Assembly: GCF_043290135.1 (NCBI RefSeq)
Contig: NC_134710.1
Coordinates: forward strand, 316,632,116 to 316,696,115
From: Rhipicephalus microplus
Lineage: Eukaryota; Arthropoda; Arachnida; Ixodida; Ixodidae
Direction: 5' to 3'
Length of the DNA: 64,000 nucleotides
The notes below the pieces were generated by a model, which worked only from the letters and a program-made list of their open reading frames with translations, was not told the DNA's origin and searched no databases. How positions within the stretch are numbered: the stretch's first letter is position 1; each line of letters starts with the position of its first letter. This document shows positions 44,850-56,130 of the stretch, piece by piece. The position numbers were made by a program, and so were the translations under genes.

Positions 44850-47098
44850 CGTTTGTATAAATTTAAGAACTAAGAAACCGAATTCATTTAGATTCTTGTT
44901 TAATGCATAACGATTTTCCGCAGGCCTTCACTGATAAGACGTCCAATGACGGGATTCCCTGACAGTTGCTGAAACGAACGATCGAAGTGTGAGATTTTTT
45001 TTATTGCCGCGGGCTGCGATTTCTTAATGCCTTCGCGTTCCGAACTGCATTCTCTGCAGTAGTATACTGCTTTTTCCTGAGCACAGGAGTTAATTGCTCG
45101 CGTACAGCGGAGGAGAAAATGGTGTATTAGTTTTTTGATTCCTTCGAGAATATTCGGCTGGCCTGATACTCCCCGTAACCTGTGCTCGAAGCACCGTCAC
45201 ACTGTTCTGTTTTCATCGCAACGGTCATTAAGAGTGACACAGACCGTGACCTTTGTCCCTATACCGGGGCGAGTTTCACAGGACTGGCAAAGCGTGCGCA
45301 TTTATACGCGCACGTATACACACGCCGCGCCCATAATCTGGCTCTGCTGCGCTTTTATAGCCGGGAAAGGCACGAAAACGGTTGAGTATAGGCCCGGCGC
45401 GCGCTGAATGAGAGCATCCCCGTATATTGGGGGCTCGTTAGTCTAGAAAACTGAATGAAGAAGGCTCGCGGCGCAGTCCGTCCGGTAGTCTTCTATAGCT
45501 TCAGCCGCGGGAGGATCCTGCCTTCTTCGGCGCGCGCTCCCTTATCTGCACTGTACGAGGAAGCAAAGAGGGGCGCCGATTACGCGTCCGGACCTTCTCG
45601 TACACCTCGGCGCATCGATATACACGAAAGCGCCGGGATGTTGACATCCGGTCCGTCGGCTATAGCTATACGCAAGAAGTGGGTCGGATTCCTCGGGGTG
45701 TGCCTGGCCGCCGATGGAGGCTATAAATTTTGCCAGCGAGGCTTCTGAGCCCCGGGCCACGCATATACATGTGGCGACGATGCGGCGTGTGTATTTATAC
45801 GACCTAACTGAGCGCAGGGCGGTTCGTTGCGTTGGAGGATAAAAAAAAAAAATAACGGGTTGGCGGATTACGAGTGTTGCGGTATCTCCCAGCCCCTGAT
45901 CGGGGACGGAAGAAAGCCCTGCCCGGTTTCGCTGCGGCTCGAATTACAAAGGTGTTGCGGCAGAGAGAAGTGTGTCAGCCGGTGGGGACAACCGGGTCGC
46001 TCGTGTGACGGATGTGGCTCCTCCATTCGAAGGGACACGATCGCGTCGAATCAGGCGGCGCGTGATTAGGGGAACACGCGAACGCGCTAGGTCACTGACG
46101 TCCCAGTTGTACGCACCACGCGGCTCGACACGTGAGCGCTGCCCTCATGACGTCTTACTCAGCAAATTAGCATAAGCAGAACGCGATATCGCATCACGCA
46201 ACACCTTTGTGCGTGTCTCAGCTTGAAAGGGAACGGCGCAAATATAGGCAAAAAAAAATATTCGAATGGCGTGCATTGATGATTTGCGATGACAGATATC
46301 ATGGGGGGTGGGCGGTGGGGTTACTGAATATGCTACGTTTTTGCCTGTTGTAGAACTGCCGATGTGGCTGATCATCGGGGCTCAAGATTGACTGCATAAG
46401 ATTTTGTGAGCAGTTCTTGAGAGATGTAAAGAAATAAAGTGTGGGATTGGGCTAGTTAGTAATGCATTATTAAACTTCTCAGCGCGAAAACTTCCGACAA
46501 CTAACACTAAGAGACGAGGACGAGTGCAGAGATGCTTGAGAGATGGCTAGAAATACGAGCGTGCAGCTTTCATTTATTAGATGTTTAATTTTGTTGTTGT
46601 TTGTTTGTTTCTCTATGTCATACTGGACATGGTATCGCTAACTCATCATCATCGACGACGTAGAAGTTGTCATTCTGCAATGGAATTTAGTGAAATATTC
46701 ACAGCAGCATAGCGGCAGAACGAAGTTACAGATAGCGCTCCTTCTCCACACCTGTATGTGTGTGGGAGAAGTTGGAACGGGAGAGGGGTGAAAGAGAGAT
46801 AGAGAGATTCTTCTCAATGTTGGGACTGATGGTACTTGATCCATCTTCCTGTCCAAGGCTACCGTCTGCGCACAGGTGGTATATAGCAGCATGATAAAGA
46901 GAAAAAGGAACAATTCTCACGAATTCGGAAAGTCTTATCTTGGTTTACGCATATCGCGGAGTCTTCGTGTTTTCTATATATGTATATAGTATATAATATC
47001 GTACTCACTCGAGGGTGTTCTGATCATGAAAAAGTGGCCAATGCAACATTATAGCTGCAGGTACAGATAAACATACCGCCTTGTTACGTCATTCATGC
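44850..47098. other. No recognised gene; GC-rich patch 45270-46150
   Basis: The GC-rich patch has frames on both strands and a TATAAATT at about 45722 but no identifiable product. Confidence 0.3.

Positions 47099-47141
<43 letters not shown>
47099..47141. repeat. (TAA)n microsatellite
   Basis: About 14 uninterrupted TAA units. Confidence 0.97.
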
Positions 47142-49551
47142 CAGCTTTATAATCTAGCTCCTGGACTGTATCTGCTTTAATCTTCCTAAAATACCACAAT
47201 ACATCTCAAGCAAACCTCTGGGAAAGGTGTCCATGGCGTTGACTATACGTTGTTACGATGGAGGACAGAATGTCATTTCGCGGAAACATGATTGCCGAGA
47301 CGCTTTCGACGGCGGCAAATTGATATACGAGAGCGAGCTGCTCAGTCAATAATCTCATGGCGTTATGGTGTGCACATCACACACGCGCGAGCATTCCTCC
47401 GCACGCCTAATTGGAACAGCATAGCCTTGCTGCTTGCAAAGGAAGGGGCGGGGATAATCTCACGTCGAAGATGTGCGCCGAGCGTCGTCCGTGACGTGAC
47501 CAGTAATGTACTTGCAGCGGCGCTGAACTGCTCGAGGAAAGTTGCGAGGCCGAAGGGAGAAGAGATAAGAGTCACCGAGTCGACCATTTGGCACCCACTT
47601 TCGCGACAGGTATATATAGACGGCGACCAACGTGCGTTATATAGATACGAGAAGAGCGCTTTCGAATGCGGTCAGATTCGTGGAGGCGTGCACGTGTCGA
47701 TTCAAAGTGCACGCGGTGTTGTTTGTTGTGGTTTTTGTCCGGGGTATACACATGGGGAATAGTGAAGTGATCGGTGCGCTAAACAATTTCTTTAGGCCTT
47801 CAGAACTACGGTGACGTCCCATAGAACTTGAACCAAGCGAAACGGGACACGCCCTCGAGCGAACTTGTAGTTTTGCGTGTGGTCAGGATGCTTATCAGGG
47901 TTTGATCTTACCATTTTTCCTGACCATTATATCGTGGCCCACAGTGACGCGTTCTTATGGAAGTATCCGAGCTCCTTGAGAGTGCGTCGTGTACTTGTTT
48001 CTCAGGGGTCGTTAAAACGCATTTTGTAGCAGTTCGAATCGCTCGCAGTGATGGATACGTTAGCGATCGGGTTGTATACACTCGGCCCTACCTTTATTAT
48101 AAGGACGGCGATTTCGCGGTAAGTTGTTTCTGTGTTCGACGTTGTCATCGCGGGGCTTGTGCGTTTGTGGTAAGCACCACAGAAATCGCTTTTGGATGAC
48201 CTCGTATACCCAGCCCCCACCGAGTCGCACATTATAAAAAAAGAGGAAAAAAGAAGAACTAGGGTTACCAACTGTACCTATACTATACTGCAGTTGACCT
48301 GAATCCACTCACCGCTCATGAGTGGGCCCATGCAGGTGGGGCATCTCGCGTGTATAGGCGAATCGAGATGGGGCCTTGCGTGGGAGAGCCAGGTCTTGCA
48401 TGGGCCGCGGCCATCGCAGCGTCTTGCAACTTCTTCGCGCGCCCATACCATCTTCGCTTTGTAATCGAAAGGGACCGCCCGTTGAATTATTCCGCCATAC
48501 TTGGGCCGGCAGAAGATTGCACGGTCGGCGAATCTCAAATTGCACCGCTTAGAGCAGCGTACGATCGCTTTCCCCGCACCTTTGCCCTATCTGCCTTAGC
48601 CGCCCTGATTAGCGCGCAGGTAGGTGCGTTTTCGCCCGACCGCTCCCTCCCCCTTTCTTTTTTTCGTACCGATGTGCTTTGTTGCGCGTGTCCCGTTGTG
48701 TAGCGAATTTCTGTTTTCTTCGATGTCTTGTTACTATTCCCGGGACGAGAAGGGGGCAGGTGGCCGAACGATTTGGGGCGACCACGGTGTTATCGTCTCG
48801 CTGGGGAAATGATGCGAGCACGTCTTCTGGCGCGCGCTCTTCGCGCGGCGGTCGCAGCTCGGCGCTTGCGTCATGCCAGGAGAGGCGCGCGTCTGCGCTG
48901 CAGACGATGCCGCAGAGCCTCGGCGCCGTTGACCGAGATCGGCCGCTGCCTGCAGCGGCCCTACCGTTCGTCGTCATCGTCGTTTTGTGCGTCCGTGAGG
49001 CGCGCCGCGAGAGGAGCCGTTGTTTAATTTTCCTCCGGCATCCTGCGGAGGCTAAGTGCCCATCCGTCCCGGCTCTCACACGAGCCAGCAGAAAACGCAT
49101 CGCGGTCATCGCGGGGCTCCGCGGCTATAGTGTTGTACGCTTGTGTGTGTTTACAATAAGCGCGGCGAAAGGCGAGAACGTCCCAACTCCAATGCGAGAG
49201 AATGCAAAGCCATCTGCCGCGTTCTTTTGCCAATGCGCTTTACTCAATGTCGCTCGTTTGGTTCGCTTTCATCACATGTGAGGAGAAAAGAATTCCCGCA
49301 TTGTGCGCAGTACAACTGCGCGAAAAATGTGCAAAGGTTGCGTCGACCTGTCTGCGCAGCGGGGGCTCGTTCCGGCCGGAGTGGTGTCCTGTCGTCGCCT
49401 CTCGGTTGGCGGTATTCATACATTAGGAATTAGTCGTATTACGACATACTGCTGAGTTGTTGTACTAACCACTGCATCCAATCGGACACACGTCAGATGA
49501 CATGGCACACGTGGGCGAAATGTTATTGCGAACTCGCTTTCGTAACTAGCA
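47142..49551. other. No recognised gene; CpG-rich patch 48350-49400
   Basis: Many overlapping frames and no supportable domain. 'tatatatagacggcg' at about 47612 could be a TATA-like element. Confidence 0.3.
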
Positions 49552-49586
49552 TTCTCTAAGACAGCTTTCGTGACTGTCTTAGAGAA
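49552..49586. repeat. Perfect 13-bp hairpin
   Basis: TTCTCTAAGACAG and CTGTCTTAGAGAA flank a 9-base loop. The stem is too short for a microRNA precursor. It may be a footprint of an excised element or chance. Confidence 0.85.
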
Positions 49587-49589
49587 ATG

Positions 49590-52075
49590 GCGTTCGCAGA
49601 TTGAGCTCGCATCTTCAAGTGCCACCGCGCCGTCCCAGCATACTTGGAGGCGGACATAAAAAAAAGTATCTTTGAACATCTCTCAGGTCCATTCTACCAG
49701 GTGGGGGTAGAAACCTAGCAAGGGCAACTCTGCAATCTTGATCTGTCTTCCCTCGTCTATATAGCGTATTCACTGCGGTAGGTAAAGATACTTAAGGTTT
49801 AAAATATGGAAACACGTGAGAGGCTTGCGACTTGGCTACCTATATGCAAGGTTCTTGGGTCGCGGTAAAAGTCAAACGCGCGTTGAGTTGCGGGGAACGC
49901 TATGAGCCGTTCGCGTCCCCTGAACGAGCAATCTGTAATAAAGAACCAGTAGCAGTTGGCGTGTTGTGTGCGGGGACGTGGTATTTATCATACAAACAGC
50001 CGGCAACGTTGCCCACGTTGGAGATGTATACGGTCAAGGAGAGTCGCAGTAAAGCACGGCCAGCCGACGCGGCGCTGCTTAGACGCAGAGCATGAGCACG
50101 AGTCGAATACTGCTGAGGTTGTAATATAAGCACGCTATATAATATTAAGTGCAGCTTTTCAAACCGTTCGTATCATGCGTAGTAAAGCGTTTGTATATAG
50201 ACTTTAGGAGACAATCTCGAAGTGTTAAAGCTGACTCCCTGAACTGCAGGGAGGGTCTGGGACAGGTTTGCCATCTATCGTGTTGGATTTGCTCAAGTTG
50301 CGAAAGTTTTTATTTAATGCCTTTTTTTGCGGCAGTTTCAATTGTTCCTGTTATTTTCAGGGCTACATAAATCTATATTTGTGCTTGTGACGCGCGCAGC
50401 GCGTTGTTTTCCCCCATAATCCAGGGTTTGACGGAAAAGTGCATGCCTGGCGAGGTAAACATTTCATCTTGACATCAAACATATTTTTTTGCTTTCATTG
50501 TAGCTTCTTTTTTTTTCTTGCATGAAAATATATTGCTAATGTTTATGACATTAGAAAATGAGCTTGCCAACAAAAATGGGTGATACGTCACTAAATAAAA
50601 AATAACAAGTTCTCGTGTATACCATTATCTCGCAGCTTTCTTTTCTTTTTCTAGCTTTCGCTCATCTTTTTCGAGGTTAACAGGAGAAATGTGATGTTGG
50701 CGGCGGCGACCAGTACACTGCACATCGCGCTCCCATCGTCATATAAGAGAATTCAACAAACGAACAACAAAAACTAACTTGACCAGAATGGGTAACATCT
50801 TTTCCGGTGGCTTCTCGGCTCGCTAATGCCCGCTGTCGTCGCCGCATGCGTTCGAGTTAAAGTGAAAACTGGACCACGAAAGTTTGTCAGACCACGCGAG
50901 CGTGCGGTGTCGTGCCAGCCTTTCGCGCGCTGCACGCGAGTCCTCCTTTGTCTGTTTTCGTTCCTTGGGATTTTCTCGTCGTTCAATTCTCGTGTGGTTC
51001 CTTTTGACGGCGTGGTGTGTGTGCAGTCGAGGGTGTTCCATCGACGCATTGCGGCGTCAAACGCGCGATGACTCGTGCCCCTTCCATGCCATCGCGCAAA
51101 TGCGTCCCCCCCCCCCCCCCGCGATGCCGACCATGTGCCTGATGCGTGGGTCACGTTTCCGCGAGTCGCTTTCCTTGGCCGCCGCTACGATCGCGCCTCG
51201 TGTGCCTCTCGCCTCCGGGGCCACCTTTTGGGCCGCGGTCGTGTTTGTTGTCTGGCAGCCTTCCTCGTTGCCACGGGCGCTCGATCTTTCTCTCTCTCTC
51301 TCTCTTTGGGCCCGTGCGTTTCTTCGCGGGAAGTACACGCTCTGGCAAAGCCGACCCCGCTCAGCATTCACAGCAGGCTAGAAAAAAAAAAGTTATAATA
51401 AATCGTGGCGGAGGCGTGGTACTGCTCGTGTGGGCGTCTTATACGACCTCTTGCGGCATGCTGGACATTTTGGGGTGTCGTCTAAGATGTGCGCCCTTTT
51501 GGCGCGCGTATTTTTGGGAGGATGGTTTTGCATAGACCAGATAGCTTTAAAAAAGAAAAAAAAAACTAACTTCTGTGCCAAAATCATACTGGCGGTCACA
51601 TTATGGCTGACTGTCAAGTAGGCCAAGTGTAGAAGCGGGATGGCTAAACTTTCTCTGATAAATTGATTTAGCTCGCTAGTGTGGTGCTTAATGTGCAGTT
51701 TTACGTCGCTGAATTTAATTTAGGCAGGGAGGCAAACAGTAATTATAGCATGGTTTAGACCAGCAATCTGCTTGCTTGAATTGACGGTAGTCTCTTGATC
51801 GTGTCATATTTCGCGGCGTTCGACATTTTGCTTGTACGCAGCCTATATTGAGCCTAAAACTGTCGAGGAAGGAAGGAAGGAAGAGACATGCAAGAAAGCA
51901 TGCAGGGATTTCAGGCAGTTCCTAAACCGGCTGGCTACCTTATGCTACGGCAAGGGGTAATGCACGACAATAAAAAAGAGGACCTGCAAAAAAAAAAAGA
52001 GGAAGAAAAGAAAGGAAGTAGGTTACGACACTGTTTAATGTCCGCCTGTAAGGCCAGCTTCTTTCTTTCTTTTTT
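49590..52075. other. No recognised gene; GC-rich patch 50780-51380
   Basis: Contains a C13 run (51108-51120), (TC)n at 51286-51306 and GGAA repeats at 51870-51885. No product can be named. Confidence 0.3.
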
Positions 52076-52079
52076 TTTT

Positions 52080-52401
52080 AAAGAACAACCCTTTCCGATG
52101 CCTTGTGTGCTGAGGATGGCCTCGGCCAGTTTCCGGGAATGGTCCACTCCGACAAGGAACGTTTATGCAGTCTGTGTAACATAATCGAAAGTTCTTGTAC
52201 TGAAATGGGGACACTCACACAGAAGATGGGCAATCGTTTCATCGCCGCTGCAGTTATTCCATGTAGAAGTGTTGGCAGTTCCACTCCGAAAAGAGTAAAG
52301 GTGCTTGTGAAGGCCACGCCAAGCCGTGACACAGGCGGCACAGAAGCTTCTCCTCGATCGACTCGGGATATTTTAGAGAGAAGCTGGCGATAGGGATCCA
52401 T
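52080..52401 (-). pseudogene. Decayed non-LTR retrotransposon C-terminal end
   Basis: One minus frame reads 'RLGVAFTSTFTLF' and, after a frameshift, another reads 'CSGDETIAHLLCECPHF'. These match, in order, 'RLWLGVAFTKAYT' and 'CGTDENIEHLLCHCPRF' at the C-terminus of the element at 56.3-59.9 kb. It is therefore a frameshifted, 5'-truncated relative of the same group. Confidence 0.75.
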
Positions 52402-52929
52402 GGAGGCTGCGTTGACGAGCGTTGGCGAATTCTGCCGGATTCAATCAGCGGTCAAATTTTGTCTGGTGTCACGCTCCAATCTACTTATCGCCCACGTTCG
52501 ACTATCTCAACATCTTAGTTGCTGCTGCCGCTGATTGTTCGGACCTGTACGAGCGCATGTATTTTGTTCTTAGCGCCATATTGTTCTCAGCTTCTACAAC
52601 CGTGGGTAGCTCTCGAAGATAATGCGTAATTAAGAACCCACTGCAGTTGCTTTGGCGTCGTTAATTTTACTCATCACCTTTACGTGATCGTTAATTCTGA
52701 TTACAAGACCGCCCAAGAAGGAAACACTTGCACTGTTTAGTCTTCGCATTCAAATAATTTCTCTTCGTCTTTGTTTTCTTTCGTGCCGCTTGCTCGAAAT
52801 ATTTAACAAGTTGCTTTTCAGTAATGGTCATTGTCTTTGCTCATTATTGCGCCGATCGATGGAAGAAGCTTCCAGAGCAGTGCTAGCTGGCGCCCCTGCA
52901 ACGTCCAGCCGTCACTTTATTAGGCAGAT

Positions 52930-53360
52930 TTATTTTCACGTACGTAGAGATTTCACGTACGCAAACCTGAAAAAGTCCATGGACGTACGTACGTTACGTG
53001 CACGCCATGAGAAACGCTTTTAGCTACACGTACGCGACGATCGGCGAGAGCTGTGTACCGCGTGGTTCCATCTGTTGGGAATCGTGAACACTGCGGTAGC
53101 CAACTCTCGACACGCTATCTCTTTATTGTGCTCGTCATGCTATCTTGTTTGTGAGCGCCCGCGCGATGCTGCCTACGTGCGCGAGAAACGCTCTGAAATA
53201 ATCAAATCTCACGTACCTCCGCGTGGCCAGTGCGCGGCCGCTATGTTCTGCGCATGCGCACTGCTTACGCGTGGAAGCTCGACGTACGCGAAGCCTCCAC
53301 GTACGTGAAACTAAAACTGTCCATTGAACGGCAGTGCGAAGCGACCTGTATACGTACACG
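52930..53360. repeat. ACGTACG-rich region with flanking direct repeats
   Basis: ACGTAC occurs about eight times, against an expectation well below one. The segments near 52954-52985 and 53297-53330 are imperfect direct repeats ('cacgtacg..aaac', 'gtccat.ga'). Confidence 0.6.
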
Positions 53361-53444
53361 GCAATACGCGGTAGCCACGGTGTAAAAATAAGTTGCGGTA
53401 GCCCATGCATGGACCGTGCTGGCGAGCGGGCTTTTTTTTTTTTT

Positions 53445-53935
53445 TTAAAGGCGAAGCTCCTTAAGGCGTGGGCTGTGCGTCCCCTGTATGTAGCCACCTC
53501 TCGTTTACTTCTTGCAGTGTCCACTAGATGGCGGTACCGTCTCCTGTATGTCGCCTCCTCTCGTTTAGTTCTTGCAGTGTTCACTAGATGTTGGCTCCGT
53601 CTCCTGCATGTAGCCACCTCTCGTTTAGTTCTTTCAGTGCTCACTAGATGGCGGGACCTGTAGCTGATGATGAAAAGATGCAAGATGTTATAAACTAGAC
53701 GGTGGTACTTGTAGTTGATGATGAAAGATGCGAGATGTTATAAAATAGGAATGATGTCACATATGGCACGTGTCATTGGTGGAAGGCAATTGTTCGATTT
53801 AGTGCGGCGACGTACGCTAGGGGGAGCATTGTAATAAAATCGAGTAGGCAAAATGTACGGAAGATTCATGGTTTACCAGGTTTACCTCCGGAGCTTCGCC
53901 CACTCATCATCATTCACTTCGTGGATATGGCGGCA
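53445..53935. repeat. GGCGAAGCTCC-type element, copy 2
   Basis: The left end 'aaaggcgaagctcctt' is inverted at the right as 'ggagcttcgccc', followed by 'actcatcatcattcac' as in the element at 30875-31290. The interior is tandemly repeated. Confidence 0.55.
53478..53657. repeat. 60-bp tandem repeat, three units
   Basis: Units start near 53478, 53538 and 53598. Each contains 'ctcctgtatgtagcc'-type sequence, 'acctctcgttta', 'cagtg' and 'cactagatg'. They are followed by two copies of a ~45-50-bp unit ('gatgatgaaa.gatgc.agatgttataaa') up to about 53750. Confidence 0.9.
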
Positions 53936-55245
53936 CTTTTTGTTTGAAACCTTGATCAAGAAGACACGCGCACCACCAGGAGCAGCGGCGTATCGTAAAT
54001 TCACGAGTCAGTGACGGCACCAGCTACATGCACGCATCGGACGGATGGTGCGGAATGCAGCTACGAATATGTGCCAAGCAGAGAAGCCGCGGTGGCTTTC
54101 GCGTGCGCTGCACTGGGCGCGCCCATATACACGACGGCGGCCCGTTATAGCGGTCAAGTGAAACTGATGTTGCCGTGGTGTATGCGTATACACCACGGCA
54201 CGAGAAAACGGTGAGTACTAAGAGCGAGGATCAAGTTGCAGAGCGGGAGTGAATCTTATGTATACCTATACCACTCAAGCGGCCGACCGTGCGGTTAATG
54301 AAATGGCGTATGCCACATCTGTGGGTTACTCAAGTGACGTCTTCCAAGCATCTACTGGCGCTGATTTTGCAAAACTGGATGGAAGATTCTTGTCACTGTG
54401 TTGTTTGCGCGCGTGCTATTATACATACAGTGCATGCATGTTCGCGACGACGTTCCCAGCGTGCGCAACTTCGCGCCAAAGCTTTCCATTCTCTGTATCG
54501 CGGTACATCCTGCTTGTGGTTCTCGACTCAGAATTTCGTTACGAGGCGCGCGCGACGTAGAACTTAGTTGTTGCTCTATACAGCAATAGTATAAAATGTG
54601 TGCAGCGAAACGGCGTTGGTGGAGGGAATAAGAGGGGCCCGATTTCGATCGCTCCACTGTGCGCAGGCCATGGTGGCCATCAGATCGACCCCGCGAGGAC
54701 TGACACCGTGCCGTCGTGTATGGTTAGACTCGCTTGTTCGTTCGAGTCTTTTTCGCTTGTTTACTTGAACTGCCCACGATGCTCCGCAGTTACGAGGCGG
54801 CCTGTTGGAGCTCTTTCATTTCTTAGCGGATTGCTGCTTGCGATTCTCTGCACGCGTCATTGCGTCGAGCAGACGGACCGGTGTGTGCACTTTAACGGCG
54901 TGCGAAGGGTGCTATTCGGGTGCGTTCGCCGACGCTGGTCGCGATTAGGCGAACGACACCGGGCGCGCGGTCGAGCGTGCAACGGGGTCCCGTCTCGCAT
55001 GCAGTGTGTCACCTTGGGAGTCCGCTTACCTTCACGGCCCCCTGTTGAGATGTTGCCGTGCGTTATGTTCGCGTTGCTCATCGTCCGCTCGACACGCCTG
55101 AAGAAGCGCAGGTGCTTAGGCTGTCCATACCCGTTGCGATGGAAAGATGAGAGAGGAAAAAGCGACTGTGTGCCGTGCATGGGCGCGGCGAATGCGCGTT
55201 TCCAAAGTGTCGCGTTTCTGTTGAGAGGCATTCGCGAGCCGGTTT
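53936..55245. other. No recognised gene
   Basis: Moderately GC-rich with overlapping frames. No domain or repeat match seen. Confidence 0.3.
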
Positions 55246-55249
55246 TTTT

Positions 55250-55900
55250 GAAAGACGATAGTCTTTCTTGGGGACCTTGGACGGGAAAAAAATTTGGGCT
55301 TTCTGTCTGTCTATCTGTACATTTGTTTGTTTGACCTCCTTTAACCATACTTGAAACGGCACCAAACGGCCAACCCCATCCGCAGCGCCCACCAATATTG
55401 CTCAAGGTTTAGCGTTCATTGTTGTGCGATTGCCAATTGAAAAGCAATTATTGCTCATATCTGAGGCGCCATAACAACACGTCGTTGTTTTGTATGTCTA
55501 CCTTTATACTAGAAGAGGCGCACACAAGTAACTCTAAGAACTGTAGCATTAATCGCGCTCCGCTGACAGTGCAACGCGATACTCAAAAAGGTGTTTCTAA
55601 CGCTTTGATACAACGACACGGTGGTGGCACCTGCCCGTCGCTTTGCGTTCTACATCTTATCACCTCCGAGACAGGCGAGCATTTTTCTCCGCGGGCGCTT
55701 AAGCTTTCGTTTTCGAAGATAACTGCCGTGTGTTTAAACTGCTCGTGTTTAATGTGCCTAGATGCCCTCGTTCGCCCCCGGTACACGCTCGAGGCACTTT
55801 AACGCAGCGCCTTCAGAATACCATTCACCGATTTTCTTGCGCAGAACATCAAATGAACGTTTTGTCCACTCTCTCCAGACGCAAGACTATCGTCTTTCGA
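55250..55900. mobile_element. Palindromic-ended repeat element, copy 2
   Basis: The left end GAAAGACGATAGTCTTTC is a near-perfect palindrome and the right end 'gcaagactatcgtctttc' its inverted partner. The interior matches 4629-5275 in the same orientation at roughly 85-90 percent by eye. Non-autonomous. Confidence 0.65.
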
Positions 55901-56130
55901 CGACATTTGCAGTGTAAGGTGCATATTCGGGGTCATTTTTTTTTACTTCACTACTCGTTGGATGCTGTTTGCCTGTACAGTGCCACGTGGCCGTGAAGAC
56001 ACTGCCTGAAGTTCCCGAGGGCTGTTTACGCACTGAAAAAGCTCACCTTCCGGAGATCTGCTTTTGTAGAGTGTGTACTCTATAGGGTGTTCATTGCAAT
56101 GCACTTGCGAGCACAAGTAGTAGGAAGCAA

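Noticed and set aside
45428..45438. TGGGGGCTCGT, resembling a tRNA-Pro primer-binding site
   Set aside because: The match stops after 11 bases, no LTR end precedes it and no gag-like frame follows.
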